Below are positions 36,154-45,552 of a stretch of DNA of 46,263 nucleotides, in pieces (position 1 is the stretch's first letter; every line of letters begins with the position of its first letter). Under the pieces are notes generated by a model. That model had not been told where the DNA came from and did no database searches. It worked only from the letters and a program-made list of their open reading frames with translations. A program made the translations under genes and the position numbers. Source of the stretch: Saprospiraceae bacterium (GTDB taxonomy: Bacteria; Bacteroidota; Bacteroidia; Chitinophagales; Saprospiraceae); contig JAGNXB010000019.1 in assembly GCA_017985675.1 (NCBI GenBank), positions 1 through 46,263 on the forward strand. The letters are read 5' to 3'.

Positions 36154-38982
36154 ATGAAGGTTGCTCTACTTGTACCGTCGTTTTTACTACTTGCATTTGG
36201 CCTCTCCGGACAATCAAAACTTTTCGAACTCAGTGGTAAAGCCACAGATACTTTGGGTACACCACTCTCCCTGGCATCGGTGTTACTCCTTGATCCGATA
36301 GATACAACGCTGGTCACTTATGCCTTGACCAACGATGCCGGTATATTTCAAATTAAACATATCAAACGCGGACGCTACCTGCTTAAAGTTTCATACATCG
36401 GATATATGCCTCTTTTGCTGGAAGTAGATCCCGGTGAAAAATCAACAATGGATATGGGCGCAATTCCACTGGAAGAAATTGCCAAAGATCTTTTTGAAGT
36501 AGTCGTTCGTGCGGCCAAAGCACCCATGAGTATCAGAGGAGATACTATTGAATATGATGCGTCAAAATTTAAAGTACCCCCTGGTTCTACGGTTGAAGAC
36601 CTATTGCGACGATTACCCGGTATGGAGGTTGGCGCAGATGGCAGTTTATCTTCAGAAGGTCAGGCGATCAATCGGGTCACGGTAGATGGGCGCCGGTTTT
36701 TTGGAGGCGACCCCAAAGCAGCTACAAAAAACTTACCGGCAGAAGGTATAAGCAAAGTGCAGGTTTTTACGGAAGAGACAGAGGAGAAAAAACTCACCGG
36801 CGCCGATAGCAAACCGCCGGAAAAAATGATGAATCTTGAACTTAAAGATGAATTCAAAAAAGGTGGATTTGGTAAAATCATTGCTGGAGCAGGAACAGAA
36901 GAGCGGATGGAGCTCAAAGGAAATTACAATCGATTCGATAAAAAACAACAATTTAGCCTGATCGGCATGGGCAATAATACGGGCCGAAATGGATTGGGCT
37001 GGGATGACTATCAGGATTTTCGGGGTAGCCAGGCATTCAATTGGGATGATGGCGGCGATTTCGGGTTCGGCGCCGGGGGCGATCGTATGGTGTATTATTC
37101 ATCCGATGATGATGACATGAGCATCCAAAATAATTTTTTCGGCAATCAGCAATCCGGATTCCCCAAGAATGGATCTGCCGGAATCAATTATACCTGGTAT
37201 TCAGACAAAACGGAACTGAATTCCATGTATTTTTATAATCACACCAACCTTATTGCCGCCGCAACACGAAATCAGGAAAATTTTCTGCCGGATCAGACCT
37301 ATTTTAATCGGGATATTACCCGAAGGGATCAAACACAAAATGCGCATCAAATACAGGTGCGCCTGGAACATAAAATCGATTCCCTAAACACCATCGTTGG
37401 CAGCGCCAATGCCAGCATGGCCGTCCGGAACACGTTTAATAATGGTGAATATCAATACCTGCGTCAGGATGAATCGCTGTCCAACTTTACCCGATTTGAC
37501 AATACTTCCAACCTGGAAAATCTTCTCTTAAATGGTTCCATAATCTATCGCAAAAAATATAAAAATCCGGGCCGAAGTTCGGCGATAAGTGGCAACTATC
37601 TGCACAATGTAAGTGACACTGAAAATGAGCAGGAATCAGAAAATGAATTTTATACCACCGAAGGCATTTTGGATTCGCTGGCATCTATCTACCAGGACAA
37701 CCTGACCAATACGCAACGCCAACAAATTAAATCCAGTCTGCTGCACGTGGAGCCGATTGGCAAGAAGTTTTTTGCCCAGGCCTTTTACAATTTTTCACAT
37801 CGCTTTGAACGCTCTGACCGGGATGTATTTGACATTGCCAACGGCGAGCAGCAAGCCAATGACTTTCTGAGCCGTTATTACACAAATAACATCGACCTCC
37901 ATCGCCTTGGTGTTTCCCTGCGATATTCACACCAGGGTCTTAACTTGTCTGTTGGAATGGCACGGCAGCTTTTTCAACTGGATGGAGATTTTCAGGCCGG
38001 ACCATCAGCAGGAATTATGACCCGCATACAACGGGATTATTACAATTGGATCCCAAATGTCTCCTTTAATGGCGCTATCAAAAAAAACCAGTATCTCAAT
38101 GTGAATTATGGCGCCTATGCACGTGAGCCATCCATTCGAAACTTACAACCCATCGTGGATAATAGCAACCCACTTTTTATCAGGGAAGGCAACCCGGACC
38201 TCATACCTCAAATAGATCACCGTTTTTCAGCAAGCTTCAGAAAAAATAATCCTATTCGTTTTACCAATTTTAATATTTCCCTGTCGTATACGCTAACAGA
38301 AAATCAATTTGTCCAGGAGCAGCAGGTTGATAGTTCATTTGTCACCACTTCCCGCATGATCAACTATAAAGGCGGATCCGGCGTATGGTCTTATCTCAGC
38401 TATGGCTTCCCCATTATAAAAAATAAATTTACTGTTAACCTGAATTATAATGCCGGACTAAACCAAAACTTTGCGCTAGTCAATGCTACAGAAAATGAAA
38501 CCTTCTCCATAAATCATAGCGGCACCATACGTCTCAATTATTCTCCCAGCGAATTTTTTACAGCGTTTTTATCTACCCGTATAGGTATAACGGACACACG
38601 GTATTCCATTAATACCAGTCAAAATCAACAATTACTCAACGAAAATTACAGCCTTAATCTAAGTGCCCGACTTTTTTGGGGCGTGTTTATCAATGCTAAT
38701 TTTAATTATGATCGATATCAAAATGATCGATTTGATTTTAATCAGGATGTCCCCATATTGAATGCCTCATTGTACCGGGTCTTTTTACCCAATAATCGGG
38801 CAGAGGTACGGCTGGCCATTTACGATGTGTTTAACCGCAATCTTGGTGTCTCCCAATTTGCTAATGCGAATATCGTTTCAGAGACCCGGACCACGACGCT
38901 GTCACGGTATGCCCTATTGAGTTTTACCTATAATCTTCAAGGCATAAATACCGAACTTAAAAAACAATCCAACTACTATTGA
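36154..38982 (+). CDS. Outer-membrane beta-barrel protein with carboxypeptidase-regulatory-like domain (TonB-receptor type), GLPGLI partner
   Basis: A 942-residue outer-membrane protein. ATG at 36154 begins a signal peptide (MKVALLVPSFLLLAFGLSGQ); a TTG at 36115 is also in frame. Residues about 25-110 are a carboxypeptidase-regulatory-like beta sandwich (TLGTPLSLASVLLL, FQIKHIKRGRYLLKVSYIGY), and 125-230 a plug-like region (DLLRRLPGMEVGADGSLSSE, INRVTVDGRRFFGG). Long amphipathic strands then form the barrel, with conserved REPSIRNLQP and NPDLIPQIDHRFS segments. It belongs to the barrel family found next to GLPGLI genes and lacks a TonB box I can point to. Its cargo is unknown. Its TGA overlaps the ATG of the next gene (TGATG), so the two are translationally coupled. 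Confidence 0.9.
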   Translation: MKVALLVPSFLLLAFGLSGQSKLFELSGKATDTLGTPLSLASVLLLDPIDTTLVTYALTNDAGIFQIKHIKRGRYLLKVSYIGYMPLLLEVDPGEKSTMDMGAIPLEEIAKDLFEVVVRAAKAPMSIRGDTIEYDASKFKVPPGSTVEDLLRRLPGMEVGADGSLSSEGQAINRVTVDGRRFFGGDPKAATKNLPAEGISKVQVFTEETEEKKLTGADSKPPEKMMNLELKDEFKKGGFGKIIAGAGTEERMELKGNYNRFDKKQQFSLIGMGNNTGRNGLGWDDYQDFRGSQAFNWDDGGDFGFGAGGDRMVYYSSDDDDMSIQNNFFGNQQSGFPKNGSAGINYTWYSDKTELNSMYFYNHTNLIAAATRNQENFLPDQTYFNRDITRRDQTQNAHQIQVRLEHKIDSLNTIVGSANASMAVRNTFNNGEYQYLRQDESLSNFTRFDNTSNLENLLLNGSIIYRKKYKNPGRSSAISGNYLHNVSDTENEQESENEFYTTEGILDSLASIYQDNLTNTQRQQIKSSLLHVEPIGKKFFAQAFYNFSHRFERSDRDVFDIANGEQQANDFLSRYYTNNIDLHRLGVSLRYSHQGLNLSVGMARQLFQLDGDFQAGPSAGIMTRIQRDYYNWIPNVSFNGAIKKNQYLNVNYGAYAREPSIRNLQPIVDNSNPLFIREGNPDLIPQIDHRFSASFRKNNPIRFTNFNISLSYTLTENQFVQEQQVDSSFVTTSRMINYKGGSGVWSYLSYGFPIIKNKFTVNLNYNAGLNQNFALVNATENETFSINHSGTIRLNYSPSEFFTAFLSTRIGITDTRYSINTSQNQQLLNENYSLNLSARLFWGVFINANFNYDRYQNDRFDFNQDVPILNASLYRVFLPNNRAEVRLAIYDVFNRNLGVSQFANANIVSETRTTTLSRYALLSFTYNLQGINTELKKQSNYY

Positions 38983-39743
38983 TGATCAAGCGCTATTTAA
39001 CCCTATACTCCTTCACCCTGATTTGTTTGTGCTCTGGCATAGCACTGAAGGCCCAAACCATGACCGGTGAAATTCAATATGACCGAACGACGTATTGGAC
39101 CAGGATGATGGATTACCTCCCCTTTCTCAGCAAGGCCGAAAAGGAACGGACCATGCTCACGTGGGGGAAAGATGATGGTTATACCAGTCAATATGTACTG
39201 AATTTTGATTCCATATCCAGCCTGTACGCCTATGCCGAAATGCAGAAAGAAAAAGGCGGGGGTTGGTCCTGGCGGCAAGAGGAATTGTTCCTGTATCGCA
39301 ACCTCGAAACAAACCAGCGCAGAGATATTATTGAAATGCCCGATCGCATTTATTTAGTGGAAGATGAATTGCCCACGTATAAATGGAAAATTTTATCCGA
39401 AATAAAAGATATCCAGGGACATATCTGCATGAGTGCCGAGACGCGCGACACCATAAAAAACCAGCGTATAGTAGCCTGGTTTACGACAGAAATTCCATTG
39501 CCCTTCGGCCCTGAAGGTTATGGCGGATTACCCGGCATGATCCTGGAGCTGGACATAAATGACGGCGCCGTGTTAGTCTCCGCAACCGGTATAAACCGCA
39601 ATCCACCTGAAAAAATAATTGCCCTTCCCAAGCGCAAAAAAATCAAACAAATTACTGCCGCTCAATACCAGACCAAACTTCAAAAGTATATTTCGGAAAG
39701 CATGGAAGGCAAGCGGAATCCGTATTGGAATATAAGGTATTGA
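38982..39743 (+). CDS. GLPGLI family exported protein
   Basis: A 253-residue protein of the GLPGLI family. The ATG at 38982 is used because it overlaps the upstream stop by one base (TGATG); the upstream TTG would add one residue. A signal peptide (LYSFTLICLCSGIALKAQ) is followed by a beta-rich body. The family name motif is seen as YGGLPGMILELDI (about residues 188-200), and TTEIPLPFGPEG precedes it. In many Bacteroidota such genes sit next to a barrel of the type found here, so the two probably form one envelope system. The precise role is not known; assembly partner or periplasmic subunit of the barrel is inference. It is the last gene of the operon and runs into a repeat island. Confidence 0.92.
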   Translation: MIKRYLTLYSFTLICLCSGIALKAQTMTGEIQYDRTTYWTRMMDYLPFLSKAEKERTMLTWGKDDGYTSQYVLNFDSISSLYAYAEMQKEKGGGWSWRQEELFLYRNLETNQRRDIIEMPDRIYLVEDELPTYKWKILSEIKDIQGHICMSAETRDTIKNQRIVAWFTTEIPLPFGPEGYGGLPGMILELDINDGAVLVSATGINRNPPEKIIALPKRKKIKQITAAQYQTKLQKYISESMEGKRNPYWNIRY

Positions 39744-39844
39744 TGGAGGGGAGGAGGGGAGGAGTTGAGGAGGGGAGGAGGGGAGGAGGGGGTGTGGAGT
39801 GTGGAGTGTGGAGAATTTCGGAATAATCTGGAATCTGGGAATCA

Positions 39845-40143
39845 ATGTCGTTTAGTTAAGGAAATGGACCCTTGGAGATTTTAAAATATATTCAGTGAAT
39901 TCAACCCCTTCAGGGTTGGGTTGATAGACCTCCTTCCTTTAATTGAATCCAATCACTTACATCACAGATAGATATTGGGCTAATAATATCACGAAACTGA
40001 AGCCTGAAGGGCTTCAATTTCAATAGCCCCGGGTGCAACCCGGGGGATGAAAAAAACAAAAAATCAGCAACCCTGAAGGGGTTGAACTGGGGGAGAAGAT
40101 CTTATATGACTATAAATGACCGAGATTCTTAACTAAACGACAT
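39845..40143. mobile_element. MITE-like element, copy 2 (299 bp)
   Basis: Same 16-bp terminal inverted repeats as copy 1 (39845-39860 and 40128-40143). Modules include tcaaccccttcagggttggg near the left, gaagcctgaagggcttcaat, agccccgggtgcaacccggg, and caaccctgaaggggttgaac near the right, so the element is close to a large palindrome. It has no coding capacity. The flanking aatctggaatctgggaatc and ggatctgggaatctgg words suggest that it landed in an existing aatctgg repeat. Confidence 0.8.
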
Positions 40144-40167
40144 TGGATCTGGGAATCTGGTATCTGC

Positions 40168-40530
40168 ATCGAGCCGTGGATGAGCTCACAGACCCCAAAG
40201 GGTGAGCTCACAGACCCCGAAGGGGCGAATGTCCAGTGGACATTCGGTGAGCGAACCGAGCGCCCCTGCGCGAGGCTTACGAAATGCCTCTTAGGACATC
40301 AACATAATGCTGACATTCAGTGAGCGAACCGAGCGCCCCTGCGCAAGGCCTATTACTAAGGGATGAGGGATGAGGGATGAGGAGTGATCTGGTGTCCTGT
40401 GGACATTCGGTAAGCGAACCGAGCGCCCCAGCGCGAGGCTTACGAAATGCCCCATTGCACATCAACAACAATTCGACATTCGGTGAGCAAACCGAGCGCC
40501 CCTGCGCGAGGCTTACGAAATGCCCCATTT
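40168..40530 (+). repeat. Cluster of four GAGCGAACCGAGCGCCCC repeats with a GTCCAsTGGAC palindrome
   Basis: Core copies at about 40225-40292, 40315-40352, 40393-40456 and 40479-40530 read gacattcggtgagcgaaccg, then agcgcccctgcgcgaggc and usually ttacgaaatgcc. Two short tandem copies of tgagctcacagaccccraagg (40179-40222) precede the first. The family is repeated in inverted orientation at 30301-30522. No coding potential. Confidence 0.8.
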
Positions 40531-40763
40531 CACATCTCGAATTCTAGATTATTGGAATCCCACATTTCGTAAATGGTAAGAGGTAAATGGTAAGCGGTTA
40601 GGGGCCAAAAAAATGAGCCACCATCCGCATGTCGTAAATGGTAAAGGTTCAGGGGTCAGGGGCCATGAACGGAAAACCGCATCTCACACCCCGCAACCCC
40701 AACGCGACCCACAGAATCGGGCGCTCCTCCTCAACTCCTCCCCTCCTCGACTCCTCAACTCAA

Positions 40764-41516
40764 CTACAACTTATTTTCCGATTTCAAGGCTGCACCCAGG
40801 TAGGCACGATTTAGTCGGGCGATATTGGTGACACTGATTTGTTTGGGGCACTCCGCTTCGCAGGCCGTGACATTGGAGCAGCGACCAAAGCCTTCGTCAT
40901 CCATTTGTTTGACCATATTCAGTACCCGCGTATCCGATTCCGTTGCGCCTTGTGGCAACAGACCCAGATGGCTCACTTTGGCCGATACAAATAACATGGC
41001 AGAGGCATTCGGACAAGCAGCGACACAAGCGCCACAGCCGATACAGGCTGCCGCTTCAAACGCCAGCGACGATTTATCCCGCTCCACCAGTACGGCATTG
41101 CCATCGGGCGCCGAACCCGTATTGACTGAAATATAACCGCCGGCCTGTATGATCCGGTCAAACGCCGAACGGTCTACCACCAGGTCTTTAATCACCGGGA
41201 ATGACCGCGCCCGGAAAGGTTCGATGACGATCGTCTCCCCTTCCTTGTAATGCCGCATATGCAACTGGCAAGCTGTAGTGCCCGCCTGGGGACCATGTGG
41301 CTGCCCATCGATGACCATGCTACAGGTGCCGCAAATGCCCTCCCGGCAGTCATGTTCGAACGCTACCGGCTCCTCCTTTTTGCTGATCAATTCCTCATTC
41401 AATACATCAAGCATTTCCAGGAAGGACATATGTTCATTGGCTTCAATGTCATAGTGCTTGAAACCACCTTTATCGGAAGGGCCTTTTTGGCGCCAGATTT
41501 TTAGTTTGAGCTTCAT
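40764..41516 (-). CDS. sdhB: Succinate dehydrogenase/fumarate reductase iron-sulphur subunit
   Basis: A 250-residue electron-transfer subunit of complex II, on the cytoplasmic side of the inner membrane. It carries electrons between the flavin of SdhA and the quinone/heme membrane subunit. The [2Fe-2S] ligands are C57, C62, C65 (CREGICGTC) and C83, the [4Fe-4S] motif is [12 protein letters not shown], and the [3Fe-4S] cluster is set by [13 protein letters not shown]. The ferredoxin part (residues 1-110) and the helical alpha-helical-ferredoxin part are both complete. It is the third gene of sdhC-sdhA-sdhB, 49 bases after sdhA, and runs into a repeat island at its 3' end. Operon transcription is likely. 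Confidence 0.97.
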   Translation of the reverse strand: MKLKLKIWRQKGPSDKGGFKHYDIEANEHMSFLEMLDVLNEELISKKEEPVAFEHDCREGICGTCSMVIDGQPHGPQAGTTACQLHMRHYKEGETIVIEPFRARSFPVIKDLVVDRSAFDRIIQAGGYISVNTGSAPDGNAVLVERDKSSLAFEAAACIGCGACVAACPNASAMLFVSAKVSHLGLLPQGATESDTRVLNMVKQMDDEGFGRCSNVTACEAECPKQISVTNIARLNRAYLGAALKSENKL

Positions 41517-41565
41517 CTTATGGATGATTTTGACAGATTAATAGTTGTCGGATAGGGTTGGCTTT

Positions 41566-43566
41566 TTAGGCGTAGGATCTTGTTTTAAGTGCTACGTTTT
41601 CAAACACTAATTCCTCTTTATGCAGTAGGGGTTCTTTTCCCGTATCCATCCATTCCCAGGCGGCGACATAGGCATAGTCGGCATCGTTACGCTGGGCTTC
41701 CCCATCCGCACTTTGGTATTCCTCGCGGAAGTGTCCGCCACAACTTTCATTGCGTTGGAGCGCATCCACGACCATCAATTCCCCGAGCTCCAGGAAGTCG
41801 GCCACACGCTGCGCTTTTTCCAACTCCGGATTATATTCATTGGCCGTTCCGGGCACATAGACATCCCTGTAAAACTCATCGCGGAGATCCTGGATGATTT
41901 TACGCGCCTTGGTCAGTCCTTCTGCATTGCGTGCCATGCCACAATAGTCCCACATCGTCAAGCCCAACCGGCGGTGGAAACTCTCCACAGATTGGTTGCC
42001 ACCGATGTTCAAGAGTTTAGAAATGCGACCCTCAACCTCTTTTTCGGTTTGGACAAACGCATCGTGTTTGGTATCGATAGCCGGGGTTTTGATCTCGTCG
42101 GCCAGGAAGGCACCTATGGTGTAAGGCAAAACAAAATAGCCATCAGCCAGACCCTGCATCAATGCCGATGCGCCCAGGCGATTGGCTCCGTGGTCAGAGA
42201 AGTTGGCCTCACCCAGTGCAAACAAGCCGGGAATATTGGTCTGCAAATTATAATCAACCCACAGCCCGCCCATCGTGTAATGTACCGCCGGAAAGATCAT
42301 CATTGGCGTTTTGTACGGATCATCGCCGGTGATCTTTTCGTACATCTCGAAGAGGTTGCCATATTTTTCACTCACGACGGCTTCGCCAAGGCGGGTGATG
42401 GTGGCTTTGTCCGGATTCTCAAGACCTGTAGCATGTGCCTTTGACTTGCCATATCGCTCAATAGCGGCAGCAAAATCAAGATACACCGCAAGACCGCTAC
42501 GGCTCACACCGTGGCCTTCATCACAGGCCATTTTGGCGGCCCGTGACGCAACGTCCCTGGGTACGAGATTACCGAATGCCGGATAACGGCGCTCCAGGAA
42601 ATAATCGCGGTCGGCCTCAGGGATATCGATCGGTTTTTTACGACCCTCCCGGATAGCCATGACATCTTCTTTCAACCGGGGCACCCATACCCGACCGTCG
42701 TTTCGCAGGGATTCCGACATCAGGGTGAGCTTGGACTGGTAGTCGCCACTCACCGGGATACAGGTCGGGTGGATCTGTGTGTAACAGGGATTGGCCATAT
42801 ATGCGCCCCGCTTTACCGCGCGCCAGGCCGCTGTGACATTGCACATCATCGCGTTGGTAGAGAGGTAAAACACGTTGCCATAACCGCCGGTGGCCAAAAC
42901 AACGGCATGCGCGCCAAAGCGCTCCAATTTTCCGGTGACAAGATTCCGGGCGATAATGCCCCGTGCCTTGCCATCGATCATGACCACATCGAGCATCTCA
43001 TGGCGGTTGTACATCTGCACACCACCGGTATGAATCTGGCGGCTCAGCGCCTGATAAGCGCCTATCAGCAATTGCTGGCCGGTCTGACCCCGGGCATAAA
43101 AGGTACGACTGACCTGCACACCGCCAAACGAACGGGTTTCCAGCAAGCCGCCGTACTCGCGGGCAAAGGGTACACCCTGAGCCACACATTGGTCGATAAT
43201 ATCTGAGCTGACTTCGGCCAGGCGATGCACGTTGCCCTCCCGGGCACGGTAGTCACCGCCTTTCACGGTATCGTAAAAAAGGCGATGCACGCTGTCCCCG
43301 TCATTCGCATAGTTTTTGGCGGCATTGATACCACCCTGCGCTGCAATGGAGTGTGCCCGGCGCGGACTGTCATGGAAGGTAAAGGCTTTGACATTGTAGC
43401 CCAGTTCGGCCAGCGAAGCAGCAGCGGATGCACCGGCGAGGCCCGTACCTACCACGATGATGTCGAGCCGGCGTTTGTTATGCGGTGCTACGATCGGGCA
43501 CTCCGCTTTGTAGCGTGTCCATTTATCGGCAATGGCGCCCTGTGGAATTTTACCATCTAGTTTCAT
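41566..43566 (-). CDS. sdhA: Succinate dehydrogenase/fumarate reductase flavoprotein subunit
   Basis: A 666-residue FAD enzyme that interconverts succinate and fumarate in the TCA cycle. The dinucleotide fold is [17 protein letters not shown] (about 36-52). H72 in [17 protein letters not shown] is the residue that normally binds FAD covalently. Active-site and structural landmarks are [30 protein letters not shown], and [20 protein letters not shown]; the C-terminal helical domain follows. Length and sequence type match the Bacteroidota/Wolinella-like complex II with a single cytochrome b subunit. It lies between sdhC (163-base gap) and sdhB (49-base gap) on one strand. Direction of reaction in vivo cannot be told from the sequence. 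Confidence 0.97.
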   Translation of the reverse strand: MKLDGKIPQGAIADKWTRYKAECPIVAPHNKRRLDIIVVGTGLAGASAAASLAELGYNVKAFTFHDSPRRAHSIAAQGGINAAKNYANDGDSVHRLFYDTVKGGDYRAREGNVHRLAEVSSDIIDQCVAQGVPFAREYGGLLETRSFGGVQVSRTFYARGQTGQQLLIGAYQALSRQIHTGGVQMYNRHEMLDVVMIDGKARGIIARNLVTGKLERFGAHAVVLATGGYGNVFYLSTNAMMCNVTAAWRAVKRGAYMANPCYTQIHPTCIPVSGDYQSKLTLMSESLRNDGRVWVPRLKEDVMAIREGRKKPIDIPEADRDYFLERRYPAFGNLVPRDVASRAAKMACDEGHGVSRSGLAVYLDFAAAIERYGKSKAHATGLENPDKATITRLGEAVVSEKYGNLFEMYEKITGDDPYKTPMMIFPAVHYTMGGLWVDYNLQTNIPGLFALGEANFSDHGANRLGASALMQGLADGYFVLPYTIGAFLADEIKTPAIDTKHDAFVQTEKEVEGRISKLLNIGGNQSVESFHRRLGLTMWDYCGMARNAEGLTKARKIIQDLRDEFYRDVYVPGTANEYNPELEKAQRVADFLELGELMVVDALQRNESCGGHFREEYQSADGEAQRNDADYAYVAAWEWMDTGKEPLLHKEELVFENVALKTRSYA

Positions 43567-43729
43567 AATGATGCCAATTTTACGGCTTCCGGATGCGGCA
43601 GAAAACCTGGATTTATAAGCTGGTTGGTCTTGGTAGAATGATCAGCACGCAACGTGACCCGTTGACATGCTGTTGTTTCTTTCAAAATTGTCGGAGCTAC
43701 TGGACGTTTCATTTCAGATAGGTCAGCAA

Positions 43730-44425
43730 TCAAAGAAACAGGTACATATAGATTGGAATCAGCGCAAACAATGCGGGGATGACGATCGCGTACAATTTTC
43801 CCACCGCGTGGATCAGCGGCGTGTATTTGCGGTGGTTGAGGCCCAGCGTTTGAAACGCGGATTGAAATCCATGCCAAAGGTGAAGTCCTACCACAATCAT
43901 ACTGATGACATAAAACAAGACGAAAGTCGGATTTTTATACACCACATAGACTGAGGCATACAGGTCCTTCAAGGGTTCGGGATAGGCGTCGTAGGTAACC
44001 AATCCCATATTGCCCAGCTTCATCTGCAACCAGAATTGGTACATATGGATCAGCAGGAATACAAAAATGACAATGCCCAACCAGGCCATGCGACTGGAAA
44101 GCAGCGCGCTGGTATTGACGGCCTTGGTCCGCTTGACGGCATAATCGATGCCCCCCCGGGATGCGCGGTTTTTGCGCCACAACATGATCCCCTGGATCGT
44201 GTGCAGGAGGATAAAGGCATAAAGCAGATAGGAAGACGTCTTGATCAGCGGATTGGTCGTCATAAACCGGGCATACACGTTAAAGGACTCCCCGCCATCA
44301 TCTGCGAGCAACTGGAGATTGCCCGCAAGGTGAACAAGTAAAAAGAGGATCAGGAACAGACCGGTAAGGCTCATGACCAACTTTTGGCCAATGGAGGATG
44401 TCAGAAAATGGGAAAACCAACTCAT
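43730..44425 (-). CDS. sdhC: Succinate dehydrogenase cytochrome b subunit (single membrane anchor)
   Basis: A 231-residue membrane anchor of complex II. The ATG at 44425 (MSWFSHFLTSSIGQKLVMSL) is chosen; the in-frame ATG at 44452 adds nine polar residues. Five hydrophobic segments are visible, with histidines inside or near them (LLVHLAGNLQ, LLHTIQGIML, FLLIHMYQF, MIVVGLHLWHGF) that fit heme b ligation. The fusion-type single subunit with five helices is the Wolinella/Bacteroidota form, with no separate sdhD. It anchors SdhA and SdhB to the inner membrane and passes electrons to or from menaquinone (inferred from family). First gene of sdhCAB, with a -7 box just upstream. Confidence 0.94.
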   Translation of the reverse strand: MSWFSHFLTSSIGQKLVMSLTGLFLILFLLVHLAGNLQLLADDGGESFNVYARFMTTNPLIKTSSYLLYAFILLHTIQGIMLWRKNRASRGGIDYAVKRTKAVNTSALLSSRMAWLGIVIFVFLLIHMYQFWLQMKLGNMGLVTYDAYPEPLKDLYASVYVVYKNPTFVLFYVISMIVVGLHLWHGFQSAFQTLGLNHRKYTPLIHAVGKLYAIVIPALFALIPIYMYLFL

Positions 44426-44449
44426 GGCGTGTACACGTTTCAATTCATG

Positions 44450-44457
44450 CAAAAGTA
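44450..44457 (-). promoter_or_regulatory. -7 box (TACTTTTG) of the sdhCAB promoter
   Basis: On the minus strand TACTTTTG is an exact TAnnTTTG match 25 bases before the sdhC ATG at 44425. A -33 TTTG is not present at the expected distance, so the call rests on the -7 element and its position. Confidence 0.45.
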
Positions 44458-45037
44458 TAACCTTAACATTTAGGACTGGAGGAGGGATTACATATCCTTC
44501 TTATTTAGAAAAATTCTAAACAAATTGATGGGGCAAAGGCGATTTGGTGGGGAGTAAAATGGGGATGGGGTGGTGGTTTGTCTGCCTGGCCGACCTTAGA
44601 AGGCAGGGGGTGTAAATGTCCAGGGTAATTTGCCGCTTATCTCTTACCCTTTACCCCTAACCATTTACGGGATGCCTAAAAAGACTAAACGTACTGCTAG
44701 GTTGATAGGCCGTGATTGCCACAAAGGCAGGAAGATCACCAAGGTTCACAAAGAAATAGTTGTAGAAGGGATGACTTGTATAATTGGACCACGAATTAGA
44801 CCACGAATTAGACCACGAATTAGACCACGAATCTTCACGAATCTTCACGAATTAGACCACGAATTTTCACGAATGAATTTATGTAGCGGTTTGTCTGCCC
44901 CCCGGCCCCCAAATGGGGGAGAGACAAACCACGATCACAAATATGTTGTCAAGCTATCAACCAACTTTACACACCGCATGACAAAGGTTTTAAGGACCAA
45001 TGGGTACACTTAATAAAAGATTCCGGACCTTTGTGGT
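44458..45037. other. Intergenic region with dispersed and tandem repeats
   Basis: No supported gene. It holds an inverted copy of the gtaaatggttaggggtaaag family (44640-44668), a 'cacaaaggcaggaagatcaccaag' segment at about 44719-44745 and the cacgaattagac tandem array (44788-44874). A 127-codon frame at 44630-45013 translates the array into RIRPRIRPRIRPRI and is a product of the repeat. Confidence 0.65.
44788..44874. repeat. 12-bp tandem array (accacgaattag) with degenerate end
   Basis: Four units, three of them perfect accacgaattag and the fourth accacgaatctt, are followed by shorter variants (cacgaatctt, cacgaattag, accacgaatttt, cacgaatg). The word cacgaat is kept in every unit. It lies between sdhC and the gene at 45038, transcribed away from each other. 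Confidence 0.85.
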
Positions 45038-45547
45038 ATGCCAGCACCCGGTACAACCAAAGAAGACCTGCAACTGCTATTGCGTTATTTCCCGGAGGTT
45101 CCCCTTCCTGTGACGGTGACCGATTCCAGTCGCGATGCCTTTGAGCAGACCAACAAACCTTTGCCGGAGATGCTTAGTGCACTTTTTATCGAGCAGTGGG
45201 AAGGCGAAGTGCCGGATGAATTTACCGAATACCTGCCCGGCTTTCATTTCCGTACCAAAAAGCAGTACGGCATGGTCTACTGGAAAGCCGCATTATTACA
45301 TTATACGTATGTTTTGGTGCTTTTGGATCCGGATGGCGTATTTTTAGACCGCCTGGTATTGGCCGAAACCGATGCCACCTCGGGCACCATCCGACAAGGT
45401 GCGGCAATGATTTCGGAAGACTTTGAAATATTTATGGTAGAAAGCGCACTTGATGCGACCGACATTATTGGCGACCCTACCCAGACCATTACCGAACGGT
45501 GGATTATCACCGATGAGGGACGCTTCCGCGAGACGGAAGGAAAATAA
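45038..45547 (+). CDS. Hypothetical protein upstream of rnr
   Basis: A 169-residue soluble protein without signal peptide or membrane segment. It opens MPAPGTTKEDLQLLLRYFPE and has a central aromatic stretch (YGMVYWKAALLHYTYVLVLL) and an acidic C-terminus (ISEDFEIFMVESALDATDII, then TERWIITDEGRFRE). I recognise no family. It ends five bases before the rnr ATG, so both are almost certainly on one transcript; a role connected with RNA metabolism is possible on context alone. Codon use resembles that of rnr, which argues that it is a real gene of the native genome. Confidence 0.75.
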   Translation: MPAPGTTKEDLQLLLRYFPEVPLPVTVTDSSRDAFEQTNKPLPEMLSALFIEQWEGEVPDEFTEYLPGFHFRTKKQYGMVYWKAALLHYTYVLVLLDPDGVFLDRLVLAETDATSGTIRQGAAMISEDFEIFMVESALDATDIIGDPTQTITERWIITDEGRFRETEGK

Positions 45548-45552
45548 ACAAC

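Larger units (their letters stand above)
39744..40763. repeat. Repeat island between convergent operons
   Basis: The whole 1020-base gap consists of repeats: a G-rich gaggggaggag tract (39744-39800), aatctgg words (39815-39843), MITE-like copy 2 (39845-40143), more aatctgg words (40144-40165), the GAGCGAACCGAGCGCCCC family (40168-40530), gtaaatggtaag words (40567-40665) and a C-rich complement of the first tract (40726-40746). A 21-base perfect inverted repeat (39753-39773 and 40726-40746) encloses most of it. No gene is supported inside. It separates the GLPGLI operon from sdhB. Confidence 0.8.

Noticed and set aside
41589..42444. Long plus-strand frames opposite sdhA (up to 243 codons)
   Set aside because: They are antisense to a fully conserved SdhA; their length follows from the codon bias of sdhA.
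44630..45013. 127-codon open frame with RIRPRIRPRIRPRI
   Set aside because: The frame exists because the 12-bp tandem array has no stops in this phase; no start context or family resemblance.
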